DNA of 51,940 nt from an uncultured Prevotellaceae bacterium. GTDB taxonomy: Bacteria > Bacteroidota > Bacteroidia > Bacteroidales > Bacteroidaceae. The stretch lies in NCBI GenBank assembly GCA_900317305.1, contig ONGG01000037.1, forward strand, positions 1-51,940, given 5' to 3'. Positions 25,629 through 40,946 of this stretch are shown in pieces. Position 1 is the first letter of the stretch. The number at the start of each line of letters is the position of its first letter. The position numbers were made by a program, and so were the translations under genes. The notes below the pieces were generated by a model. That model was not told the origin of the DNA and searched no databases. It was given only the letters and a program-made list of their open reading frames with translations.

Positions 25629-27605
25629 TTAGTCGTGCAGGATCAGTGCCGACTGCGGGTCGACGGTCACCCTTCCACCCTCGATGGTGCCCAGTCCGCT
25701 CTCATCGATGACGTTGTCGCAGCACACCACGGTGAACTGTCCCTCGGGAATCTCCACCACCTTTGGCTCTTTGTTGGCATTGAGCACCACGATGATGTTG
25801 TTCCATGCGTCACCACCGGCATGGCCGCTCAGCACGAAGGCCACCAGGCAGTCATCTCCCGGGAGGAACCGGAGCGAGCGTCGCACTGCCTCGGCCGTGC
25901 CCAGACGGAAGGCGGGATGGTTCTTGCGCAACTTGATGAGGTCCTTGTAGTATTTGAAAGCGTGGGCATAGCGCAGGGTGTTGTTCCAGTTCAGCTGGTT
26001 GACGGAGTCGGGCGACTCAAAACTGTTGTGCACGCCTTTCTTGTCGCGCAGCATCTCCTCGCCAGAGAGCATGAAGGGCACGCCTTGCGAGGTGAACACG
26101 GCCGTCTGTGCCAAGAGGTCGAGCCGCTGTAGTTCATCGGGAGTGATACCCGGAATCGACGTGCGCAGGCGGTCGACGAGACACATGTCGTCGTGGCAAC
26201 TCACATAGGCGATCATCTGTGTGGGTTCGGTGGCCCAAGGTGTGTCGGAGTAGTTGACCTTCGCCATATCCACCTGTGGATGGGCGATGCCGCCCACGAT
26301 GCCATATTTCAGGCTCTCCTCCTCACCGGGCAAGCCAGCGAGGAAAGCCCCCTTCGTGTCGTCGCTGAAGGGTCCGCGGAGAGCGTCGCGGATCTCGTCG
26401 CTGAAAGCGGCGATGCGCGGCATCTTCGGGATATTGGCCTTCACGCCGAGTTGGTCTTGCGGGTAAGCGCATGCGCCAGCACTCCATCCCTCTCCATAGA
26501 TGAAGATGGTGGGGTCGATCTCATCCACTGCCTTCCGTATGGCGTTCATCGTCTCAATGTCGTGCACGCCCATGAGGTCGAAACGGAATCCGTCGATGTG
26601 GTACTCATTGATCCAATACTTCACCGACTCGATCATGAACGCCCGCATCAGAGGCTGTTCCGAAGCGGTCTCGTTTCCACAGCCCGACCCGTTGCTGTAT
26701 TGTCCATCGGCGGTCTTGCGATAGTAGTAGTCGGGCCAGGTGCGCTGGAAGTTGCTGTGTTCGATGTCGTAGGTGTGGTTGTAGACCACGTCGAGGATGA
26801 CCCTGATGCCTGCCTTGTGGAGGGCCTGCACCATCTGCTTGAACTCGCGGATGCGGCACGTGGGGTCGTAGGGGTTGGTGGAGTAGCTGCCCTCCGGCAC
26901 ATTGTAGTTCACGGGGTCATAGCCCCAGTTGTACTTATTGTCGGCGAGCCGCGTCTCGTCTACCGAACCGAAGTCGTAGGAGGGCAGGATATGCACGGCA
27001 TTGACGCCCAGCGATTTCAGGTGCTGGATGGCCCAGTCCTCAGTCAGGGCGAGGAACTTGCCCGGGTATTTGCTGCTCACGCGTTTGACGAAAAACTCCC
27101 CCGGGTCGAGGTTCACGTTTCGGGCAATGGAGAAGTCGCGGTGGTGCATCTCGTAGATGACGAGGTCGACCGGCGACTTGACCACTGGGCGCTGGTCGCT
27201 TTCCCATCCGTCGGGATTGGTGGTGGCCATATCTACCACGAAGCCACGCTTTCCGTTCACGCCTACTGCCCGGGCACCGATGCCAGGAGTCTCAACCCAC
27301 TGTTTCTTGTTGCCAGAGATGTCGAGGGTGTAGTAGAAGCCGCGCCAGTCGCCACGCAAGGTGGCTATCCACCCATAATCGAAGGGTGGCAGTTTTTTCA
27401 GTCTGACGGTGCGTACAGGCTTGCCGCCCTGCCCTTCCTTGTAGAGGCGCAGCACCGGTTTCTTGGCATCAGGGGCTGCGATGAAGCAGAACTGGGTTTT
27501 GTTGGTGGCGGCATCGTAGTGACCACCGTCGCCTACCAAGGCTTTCTGGGCCATTGAGCACAGGGTTGCCATAGAGAAGAGGGCTGTGAAAAACAATTGT
27601 TTCAT
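25629..27605 (-). CDS. pulA: Type I pullulanase, GH13, exported
   Basis: The ATG at 27605 gives 658 aa; the open frame upstream to 27659 lacks a good start. A signal peptide (LFSMATLCSMAQ) indicates periplasmic location. An N-terminal domain precedes the pullulanase signature NWGYDPVNY, DVVYNHTYD, the nucleophile in DGFRFDLMGVHD, the acid in IYGEGWSAG and the third acid in SCHDDM. It cleaves alpha-1,6 bonds of branched maltodextrins, making linear substrates for SusA and SusB. It lies 19 nt after susB in the same operon. Confidence 0.9.
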   Translation of the reverse strand: MKQLFFTALFSMATLCSMAQKALVGDGGHYDAATNKTQFCFIAAPDAKKPVLRLYKEGQGGKPVRTVRLKKLPPFDYGWIATLRGDWRGFYYTLDISGNKKQWVETPGIGARAVGVNGKRGFVVDMATTNPDGWESDQRPVVKSPVDLVIYEMHHRDFSIARNVNLDPGEFFVKRVSSKYPGKFLALTEDWAIQHLKSLGVNAVHILPSYDFGSVDETRLADNKYNWGYDPVNYNVPEGSYSTNPYDPTCRIREFKQMVQALHKAGIRVILDVVYNHTYDIEHSNFQRTWPDYYYRKTADGQYSNGSGCGNETASEQPLMRAFMIESVKYWINEYHIDGFRFDLMGVHDIETMNAIRKAVDEIDPTIFIYGEGWSAGACAYPQDQLGVKANIPKMPRIAAFSDEIRDALRGPFSDDTKGAFLAGLPGEEESLKYGIVGGIAHPQVDMAKVNYSDTPWATEPTQMIAYVSCHDDMCLVDRLRTSIPGITPDELQRLDLLAQTAVFTSQGVPFMLSGEEMLRDKKGVHNSFESPDSVNQLNWNNTLRYAHAFKYYKDLIKLRKNHPAFRLGTAEAVRRSLRFLPGDDCLVAFVLSGHAGGDAWNNIIVVLNANKEPKVVEIPEGQFTVVCCDNVIDESGLGTIEGGRVTVDPQSALILHD

Positions 27606-27624
27606 GAGGTGATACGTAAATGGG

Positions 27625-32545
<4,921 letters not shown>

Positions 32546-32588
32546 AGACAAATAGGTTATTAAGTTTCGCATTCGCTCAACTTCTTGT

Positions 32589-32709
32589 AGTTCAGGAGTT
32601 CGGGAGTTGCAGGAGTTCAGACAATAGCCCGGAATTCATCTCGACGGGCACAATGGTCGTTGGCTATGGTAATGTCTGAACTCCTGAACTTCTGCAACTT
32701 CTGTACTCC
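32589..32709 (-). repeat. Intergenic repeat element, copy B
   Basis: An AGTTCAGG-type array (32589-32620) and its inverse (32673-32709) flank a 61-bp core (32618-32678) bounded by CAGACA and TGTCTG. In minus orientation the core aligns without gaps with copy A. The arms could form a long imperfect hairpin. The element lies upstream of malQ, where a leader transcript may include it. Confidence 0.8.
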
Positions 32710-32850
32710 TTTCAACTTGAGAAAGTTGAGTAGGTTAGTAATTTTTGGTAAAATTACAAATTATCCAAATAGGTTATTCGCTGGATTATTGATTTTTCCC
32801 TTTTTAGATGCGCAAACGTTTGCACGTAAAGATTTGAGAAAGAAGAAAAA

Positions 32851-32880
32851 GAGGTCCCGACTCTCACGAGCCAGGACCTC
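32851..32880 (-). terminator. Orphan terminator
   Basis: Stem GAGGTCC/GGACCTC with a 16-nt loop. On the minus strand it is followed by TTTTTCTTCTTTC. No annotated minus-strand gene precedes it, so it should end a small RNA or leader started near 33200. Confidence 0.65.
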
Positions 32881-33085
32881 ACGCGCAATGTAAAATTCAA
32901 ATTTCACCCTTCTGTATAATTATAAGACAAACTACTAATATAACTTAAGTATCATATTTTTATTTAGATGACTATCTTGGTTGTATTCGCATCTCAATAT
33001 GTCTGGGTAAAACCTTGGAGGAAGGAATCCTCCTATTGTCAACGATGTGTCTTCCTTCGACCAGTAGGTCTGGCAAGCTACTCTC

Positions 33086-33157
33086 CTAAACACCGAGCGG
33101 CGTTACCAGTCCTACAGTCAAAGCAACTACTAACGTTTTAATAGTTTTCTCAAACAT
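33086..33157 (-). CDS. Possible 23-aa hydrophobic peptide
   Basis: The ATG at 33157 opens a short frame, MFEKTIKTLVVALTVGLVTP and then LGV, ending at TAG. It has a charged start and one hydrophobic stretch, like a leader or small membrane peptide. It is the first frame after the promoter-like stretch at 33205-33240 and lies ahead of the orphan terminator. I cannot name a family, and it could be chance. Confidence 0.35.
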   Translation of the reverse strand: MFEKTIKTLVVALTVGLVTPLGV

Positions 33158-33250
33158 TAAAATAAACTAATAAAAAATAAACCTAACCTAAAAACTTTGC
33201 TGCAAAAAAGTAACCACATTCCAAAAAAATGAACAAAACAAAAAAAATGA

Positions 33251-35293
<2,043 letters not shown>

Positions 35294-35476
35294 GAGTTCA
35301 GATATTTCAAGGAGTTCAGAAGTTCAGGAGTTCAGACATTACTCATTTTTCAAGGAGTTCAGAAGTTCAGAAGTTACAGGAGTTCAGACATTACTATATT
35401 TATACGGCCCTTTAGCCAACGAGGCGAGCAGCGTGCTATTGTCTGAACTCCTGAACTCCTGTAACTTCTGAACTCC
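35294..35476 (+). repeat. Intergenic repeat element, copy C
   Basis: Arrays of AGTTCAGG/AGTTCAGA units start at the stop codon of the esterase gene. The left array is itself partly duplicated (35308-35347 and 35349-35396). The 61-bp core (35385-35445) again begins CAGACATTAC and ends CTATTGTCTG, and an inverted array follows to 35475. Only the core ends and a central CGAG are conserved with A and B. It could act as the 3' end structure of the esterase transcript. Confidence 0.75.
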
Positions 35477-35497
35477 AAAATTTTTCACACCAAATCG

Positions 35498-35529
35498 TTT
35501 GGAAGAATCAAGAAATATCGCTACCTTTA
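35498..35529 (+). promoter_or_regulatory. Promoter of the membrane protein/lipoprotein operon
   Basis: TTTG (35498-35501), 20-nt spacer and TACCTTTA (35522-35529), one mismatch from the consensus -7. The leader to the ATG at 35554 would be about 18 nt. Confidence 0.6.
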
Positions 35530-35553
35530 CATTTTCAAAAGAACTGTTAGGAT

Positions 35554-37539
35554 ATGAAATACGTTACTATCTGGATAGCCGCACTCGCCGCCATCGCCTG
35601 CGGGCTGCTACTCTGCGAGAGCCATTTCCTTTGGAAGGCACAAGAGCTGAACCTGTTTCTCGACACACCACTCTTCTTCAAGCAGCAAATGGTGGTGCCT
35701 GCGGGCATTCTCACCTACATAGGCACGTGGTTCACACAGTTCTTCTACCACCCATGGATGGGCGTAATGCTGCTCTGTGGCTGGTGGCTGCTGCTATTGT
35801 TCCTGCTGAAGAAGACCTTCGCCGTGCCGGCACGGTGGGCCTCATTGCTGCTCATTCCCGTCGCCCTGCTGCTGCTCACCAATGTCGACATGGGCTACTG
35901 GTTGTATATCCTGAAGTTACGCGGCCACTTCTTCCTCACCACCATCGCCACCACTGCCGTCGTGGCACTGCTCTGGGGCTACCGCTCCCTTCCCGACAAA
36001 TTCGGGCTGAGGGCCATCTGGATGGTCATCACAGGCATTGTGGGCTATCCCCTGCTCGGCATCTACGGTCTGGCGGCCACCCTGCTGATGGGCATCTGGT
36101 CGTGGCGGCTCATGCCACGCGGACGAGCTGCCATCTACACCCTGATAGCCATTCTCCTGGTAGTAGCTGTTCCCCCACTCTGCTACCGCCATGTCTACCA
36201 TGAGATCAACTACGCCAATATCTACTACGCAGGACTGCCGCTCTTCTATATCACCGAGCGCTATACCACATACTACATCCCCTACTACCTGCTGCTGCTC
36301 TTTATGGTAGTCATGGTGTGCCTGCCCCAGAAAGCCAAGAGCGAGAAACCGGCAGCGAGAAGTGAGCAGGTGAAAGAGAACGCCCCTGCCGTAAAGGAGG
36401 AGCAGGAGCAAGAAAAGGCACCAGCCCCCAAGGGCAAGCAAGCAAAGGGCAAGGCGAACGCCCTGAAAAACAAGCCTGAGAAGGCCAACATACCGCCCTC
36501 CAAGAACAAGCCAGAGAAGAAGCAGCATTTCAAGACATGGCTGCCGCTGGTGGCCGAGGCAGCAGCACTGATTCTCATCACTTGGGGCGTGGTGCATTTC
36601 TGGTACAAGGACTCCAATTTCCACCGTGAACTGAGCATGCAGCATAGCATCGAGCAGCTCGACTGGGAGGGTGTGCTGAAGGAAGCCGCCACCCAGGACG
36701 ATGAGCCCACCCGCGCCATCGTGATGATGAGGAACCTGGCCTTGTGGCGCTTAGGTCGCCAGGCCGAAATGATGTACCAATTCCCCAATGGTGCGAAGCC
36801 CTACAATGGTCCCTCAGAGATTGGCACGATGATGGTAGTGGGGCCGATGATCTACTACCAATATGGTATGCTGAACAGCTGCAACCGCCTGAGCACGGAG
36901 ATGGGTGTGGAATTCGACTGGCGTGCCGAGCACCTCAAGAACATGGTACGCAGTGCGCTGCTGAACGGCGAGAAGCCGATAGCGCAGAAATACATCGGAC
37001 TCTTGAAGCACACGATGTTCTTCGGCGAATGGGCAGCCAAGGCAGAGAATCTGCTGAACAACCCCCAGCTCATCGCCAAGGACCGCGAGATGGAGCCCAT
37101 CACCCACATGCTGCACTTCTCCGACGTGCTGAGCAGTGAGCAAGGCAACGTGGAGCGCTTCCTGATGAGTCAGCTTGCCCGTATCCACTACCCCGACGAC
37201 CCCGTCTTCCAAGAGCAGGCGCTGCTGGCCTCGATGTGGCTGAAAGACCCGTCGCTCTTCTGGCGGCATTTCGACACCTATGTCTCTCTGCATCCCAACA
37301 GTCCCATCCCCGTGGCCTATCAGGAGGCCGCCTATCTCTTCTGCAAGGAGGCGAACCTTCCCGACACCGACAAGATGCCTTTCAGCCAAGGGGTGAAAGA
37401 CAGCTTCGAGAAGTTCTTCGAGAGTATCTCCCAATACGAGGGCATGGATGTAAAGAAAGTGCGCGAGAAGATCGGCACGTTCTACAACAACACCTTCTAC
37501 TATGATTATTACCTGATGTCTAACCTTCCAGAGTACTAA
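35554..37539 (+). CDS. Multi-pass membrane protein of unknown function (DUF6057-like)
   Basis: The 661-aa product begins with a membrane segment and has about eight hydrophobic helices within residues ~1-270. A ~65-residue linker rich in Lys, Glu, Ala and Pro follows (residues ~265-330), then one more membrane segment and a ~300-residue C-terminal helical domain. The layout recalls the DUF6057 family of Bacteroidales; this is from memory and not certain. It lies 5 nt before the CXXCH lipoprotein gene, so the two probably work together. The repetitive linker is low complexity and may vary in length. Confidence 0.7.
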   Translation: MKYVTIWIAALAAIACGLLLCESHFLWKAQELNLFLDTPLFFKQQMVVPAGILTYIGTWFTQFFYHPWMGVMLLCGWWLLLLFLLKKTFAVPARWASLLLIPVALLLLTNVDMGYWLYILKLRGHFFLTTIATTAVVALLWGYRSLPDKFGLRAIWMVITGIVGYPLLGIYGLAATLLMGIWSWRLMPRGRAAIYTLIAILLVVAVPPLCYRHVYHEINYANIYYAGLPLFYITERYTTYYIPYYLLLLFMVVMVCLPQKAKSEKPAARSEQVKENAPAVKEEQEQEKAPAPKGKQAKGKANALKNKPEKANIPPSKNKPEKKQHFKTWLPLVAEAAALILITWGVVHFWYKDSNFHRELSMQHSIEQLDWEGVLKEAATQDDEPTRAIVMMRNLALWRLGRQAEMMYQFPNGAKPYNGPSEIGTMMVVGPMIYYQYGMLNSCNRLSTEMGVEFDWRAEHLKNMVRSALLNGEKPIAQKYIGLLKHTMFFGEWAAKAENLLNNPQLIAKDREMEPITHMLHFSDVLSSEQGNVERFLMSQLARIHYPDDPVFQEQALLASMWLKDPSLFWRHFDTYVSLHPNSPIPVAYQEAAYLFCKEANLPDTDKMPFSQGVKDSFEKFFESISQYEGMDVKKVREKIGTFYNNTFYYDYYLMSNLPEY

Positions 37540-37544
37540 GCGAT

Positions 37545-39032
37545 ATGAAAAGACTCTCCACATATATCCTGCCATTCATTTCCTGTTTCCTGCTGGTGGC
37601 CTGCGGCACGTCGGTACCGTCGGAATACACCCAGTCGGACAAGTTGCCAGCCATCTATCCCGACTACATCGGGGTGACGGTGCCCTTGAACATCGCTCCG
37701 CTGAGCTTCGAATACGATGGTAAGGCCGACGAGATGGTGGCACGCTATGCCGTGGGCAGCGACGAGATTGTGTGCAACGGACAGCCCTCCATCGACGAGT
37801 GGAAGACGCTGACAGAGAAAGCCAAGGGCAATGCCATCACCGTAGACGTATACACCTGCAGCGAGGGCAAGTGGACGCGCTTCAAGCCCTTCAGCATCTA
37901 TGTCTCTCCCGACTCCATCGACCCCTATATCAGTTACCGCCTGATAGCGCCTTCATACATCTCGTATGAGTCGCTGACCATCAACCAGCGCTGTCTGGAG
38001 AACTACGACGAGAGCGTGATCTACGACAATATCCTCTGCGGTTTCGAGAAAGACGGGCAGTGCATCAACTGCCACCATTTCCAGCAGTACAACCCTGAGC
38101 ACATGCAGTTCCATGCCCGCCAGAACATGGGCGGTACGGTCATCGCCTACAACGGCAACCTGAAGAAGGTGAACATGCGCAACGACTCCATTCTCTCTGC
38201 CGGTGTCTATCCTGCATGGCACCCCACGCTCAACCTCATCGTCTATTCTTCTGACAAAACCCTGCAAAACTTCCACACCGTGAACCCCAACAAGGTGGAG
38301 GTGTACGACGAGGACAGCGATATCATCCTCTACAACGTGGAGTCGGATGAGGTGACCAACCTCGAGAACAGCGACACCGAGTTTGAGGTGTTCCCCGCTT
38401 GGGCTCCCGACGGCAAGGCACTCTACTACTGTAGCGCCCACTTTGAGCGTCAGGATACGGCCACATCGAAGCGGCAGGAGGTGCAGAACCGCATCAAGGA
38501 ACTGAAATACAACATCTACCGCAAGGCTTTTGATCCCGAAACCCGTCAGTTCGGTCCCCGTGAACTGGTGTTCGACGCCGCCGCCATCGACAGCAGCGCC
38601 ACTTTCCCACGCATCTCTCCCGACGGCCGCTATATGCTGTTCACAATGGGCAAATATGGCTATTTCCACATCTGGCACCACGATGCCGACCTATGGATGA
38701 TGGACCTGGCCAACGGCAACGTGAGGCCCTTCGCAGAGGTGAACAGTCCCGACACGGAGAGTTACCACTCCTGGTCGAGCAATGGCCGCTGGATCATCTT
38801 CAGCAGCCGCCGCAACGATGGGGTGTACACCCGTCCCTACATTGCCCATGTAGACAAGGATGGGCATGCCACAAAGCCTTTCGAACTACCTTGCGAGGAT
38901 CCCGACTATCACCGCCAGTTCCTGCGTTGCTACAACATCCCCGAGTTTATGAAGGGTCCCGTCACCATCAGTCCGCAAGCCTTCGCCGATATCCTCAAGG
39001 GCGATGCCGTGAATGTGGAGTACGTGGAGTAG
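37545..39032 (+). CDS. PD40/TolB-like lipoprotein with one c-type haem motif
   Basis: The 495-aa product has a lipoprotein signal ending LLVAC. Residues ~35-160 are beta-rich. QCINCHHF near residues 172-179 is a CXXCH haem-attachment motif, followed by HMQFHARQNMGG with possible axial Met or His ligands. Residues ~220-480 contain propeller-type repeats (VYPAWHPTLNLIVYSS, VFPAWAPDGKALYYCS, FPRISPDGRYMLFTM, SYHSWSSNGRWIIFSS) of the WD40-like PD40/TolB kind. It is probably exposed on the outer side of a membrane. A haem-binding role is inferred from the motif only. It is cotranscribed with the membrane protein upstream. Confidence 0.78.
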   Translation: MKRLSTYILPFISCFLLVACGTSVPSEYTQSDKLPAIYPDYIGVTVPLNIAPLSFEYDGKADEMVARYAVGSDEIVCNGQPSIDEWKTLTEKAKGNAITVDVYTCSEGKWTRFKPFSIYVSPDSIDPYISYRLIAPSYISYESLTINQRCLENYDESVIYDNILCGFEKDGQCINCHHFQQYNPEHMQFHARQNMGGTVIAYNGNLKKVNMRNDSILSAGVYPAWHPTLNLIVYSSDKTLQNFHTVNPNKVEVYDEDSDIILYNVESDEVTNLENSDTEFEVFPAWAPDGKALYYCSAHFERQDTATSKRQEVQNRIKELKYNIYRKAFDPETRQFGPRELVFDAAAIDSSATFPRISPDGRYMLFTMGKYGYFHIWHHDADLWMMDLANGNVRPFAEVNSPDTESYHSWSSNGRWIIFSSRRNDGVYTRPYIAHVDKDGHATKPFELPCEDPDYHRQFLRCYNIPEFMKGPVTISPQAFADILKGDAVNVEYVE

Positions 39033-39531
39033 GTTTGAGGTTTGAGGTTTATCATGCTTCGCATGCTAAACATTTGTGATGCTTCAGCAATTAAAGCAAG
39101 CTCTATTGGTTTTGGTTTGCTCGAGGTTGGAGGATGGTGTGCCAAAATGAACCCAAAGGAATGTCCAACCACGCTGTAGATTGCTCTCCCCCGACAAACG
39201 GGGGAGTCGGAGGGGGGCAAAGCATGCTGTGTCCGCCAGCGGAGTGGCGGAACAAAATATCTGTTTTCGAGGCATTCTTCTTGGGGCATTCTTCAGGCGG
39301 ACGAAGCATGCTGCGTCCCTACTAATTAGCATGCTCAAAAAACATTTGACCATCTCAATTTTTGTTGTTTAACCTCCCCCTGCCCCTCCTGAGAGGAGGG
39401 GGGAATAATATGCTTGGCTAATCAGTCCCCCCTCCTCTCAGGAGGGGCCGGGGGAGGTCAATCAGGGGAATAAAAAAAGCCAAACAGTCTTGGTTAAATT
39501 GCTACTTACAGCAAGGTATGCCTAAATAAAA
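39033..39531. repeat. Repeat-rich intergenic region between convergent operons
   Basis: About 500 nt without a gene. It holds three GGTTTGA-like units (39032-39050), four GCATGC sites (39061, 39222, 39306, 39329) within short direct repeats, a CTCCCCCG/CGGGGGAG hairpin (39186-39206), a CCGCC/GGCGG hairpin nearby, and a long GC-rich inverted repeat. Its ~33-nt arms (39372-39403 and 39426-39458) read CCTCCCCC, CCCCTCCT and GAGAGGAGGGG. Such C/G-rich intergenic repeats are widespread in Bacteroidetes. Short open frames here are repeat-derived. Confidence 0.75.
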
Positions 39532-39567
39532 TGAGCCCCAGAAGTCGGAAAAAACTTCTGGGGCTCA
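39532..39567. terminator. Bidirectional terminator
   Basis: Perfect 14-bp stem TGAGCCCCAGAAGT/ACTTCTGGGGCTCA with an 8-nt loop. It is followed by ATTATTTTG on the + strand and TTTTATTT on the minus strand, as expected between convergent operons. It lies 48 nt after the lpdA stop. Confidence 0.85.
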
Positions 39568-39614
39568 ATTATTTTGATACACCTTTATACAGCGTGCCCG
39601 GGCAACAATCCTGC

Positions 39615-40946
39615 CTATCCGGCCGCCTCTTGGAGAATCTCGCTGAGGGTGGGGTGGATATGCACGATGTCGCGCAGCTGATGGAGCGTGGCGCCCATCG
39701 CCATGAGCGATGCGGCCTCCTGCACGATGTCGGCGGCATGGGCGCCGTAGACATGGCAGCCGATGATGCGGCCAGCCTCGTCGGCGAGCAGTTTCACCAG
39801 GCCCTCGGCCTCGTCCATCGCCATGGCCTTGCCATTCGAGCGGTAGTAGCCCTTGTGGCAGGAGTAGGCGAGTTGCCGCTCCTTGCAACTGTCTTCCGAC
39901 AGTCCCACGCTTGCCGCCTCGGGCAAGGTGAAGATGGCCGACGGGATGAGGTTGAGGTCGATATGGTCGTCGGCTCCCAGGATGCGGTTCACCACATGCA
40001 GACCCTGTGCCGTGGCGGCATGGGCGAGCATCATGCGCCCGTTGGCGTCGCCGATGGCGTAGATGCCCTCTACATTCGTGCGCAACTCATCGTCGACGAT
40101 GATGCCTCCCCTTCCGCACTCCACGCCAGCCTGCTCGAGGCAGAGGCCGTCGGTCTGTGCCATGCGCCCGGTGGCCATGAGCACCACGTCGGCCTTGGCC
40201 ACGTCGGTCTTGCCCTTGCGCTCATAGACCACGCCCTCGGCATTGACCTCCTTCACGGCAGCCTGCATGACGAACGTCACGCCGCGCCGTGCGATGGTCT
40301 GCCTGAGCCGTTTGGCCACGTCGCTGTCGAGCATGGGCAGGCACTCCTTCAGGTACTCCACTACGGTCACCTCGCTGCCCAGACTGCTGAAGATGGAGGC
40401 GAACTCCATGCCGATGACCCCGGCGCCCACGATGCACAGGCGGGCGGGCACATGGTCGATGTCGAGCAATTCGGTGGAGGTGACCACCTTCTCGCTGTCG
40501 ATGCCGGGGATGGGCAGCATCTTGGCCTTCGAGCCCGTGGCGATGATGATGTGGGGAGCGGTATACTCCTCGTCGCCCACGGCCACCACATGGGGAGCCG
40601 TGAAGCGGGCCTCGCCGCGGACGAGGGTGATGCCCGGCGACTTCATCAGGGTCTCCACGCCTTGGCGAAGGTTTTTCACCACTTGGTTCTTGCGGGCGAT
40701 GACCTGTGCGAAGTCGAGCTCATACTTCAGGTTGCGGAAGCCGAAGGTGTCGGCCTTCGCCATCATCTGTGCCAACTCGGCATTGCGGCAGAGCGTCTTG
40801 GTGGGGATGCACCCGCAGTTGAGGCAGGTGCCGCCCACATGTCCGCGCTCGATGATGACCACAGCCAGTCCGCCAGCGGCGGCATGCTGTGCGGCGCGGT
40901 ATCCACCGGGTCCGCTGCCGATGATAATCAGGTCGGTGGTGTTCAT
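39615..40946 (-). CDS. lpdA: Dihydrolipoyl dehydrogenase (glycine cleavage L protein)
   Basis: The 443-aa product has the FAD-binding GSGPGGYRAA motif, the redox disulfide in GGTCLNCGCIPTK (first and last Cys of CLNCGC, with an extra Cys between them), a second dinucleotide site (GAGVIGMEFASIFSSLGSEVTVVE) and the C-terminal His-Glu pair in HIHPTLSEIL. It reoxidises dihydrolipoyl-GcvH with NAD+. Its start overlaps the gcvPB stop (ATGA). The location makes it a dedicated L protein of this glycine cleavage operon. Confidence 0.93.
   Translation of the reverse strand: MNTTDLIIIGSGPGGYRAAQHAAAGGLAVVIIERGHVGGTCLNCGCIPTKTLCRNAELAQMMAKADTFGFRNLKYELDFAQVIARKNQVVKNLRQGVETLMKSPGITLVRGEARFTAPHVVAVGDEEYTAPHIIIATGSKAKMLPIPGIDSEKVVTSTELLDIDHVPARLCIVGAGVIGMEFASIFSSLGSEVTVVEYLKECLPMLDSDVAKRLRQTIARRGVTFVMQAAVKEVNAEGVVYERKGKTDVAKADVVLMATGRMAQTDGLCLEQAGVECGRGGIIVDDELRTNVEGIYAIGDANGRMMLAHAATAQGLHVVNRILGADDHIDLNLIPSAIFTLPEAASVGLSEDSCKERQLAYSCHKGYYRSNGKAMAMDEAEGLVKLLADEAGRIIGCHVYGAHAADIVQEAASLMAMGATLHQLRDIVHIHPTLSEILQEAAG

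Noticed and set aside
39084-39372. Short overlapping open frames on both strands between the convergent operons
   Set aside because: They are translated from GC-rich inverted repeats and GCATGC repeats and lack start signals.
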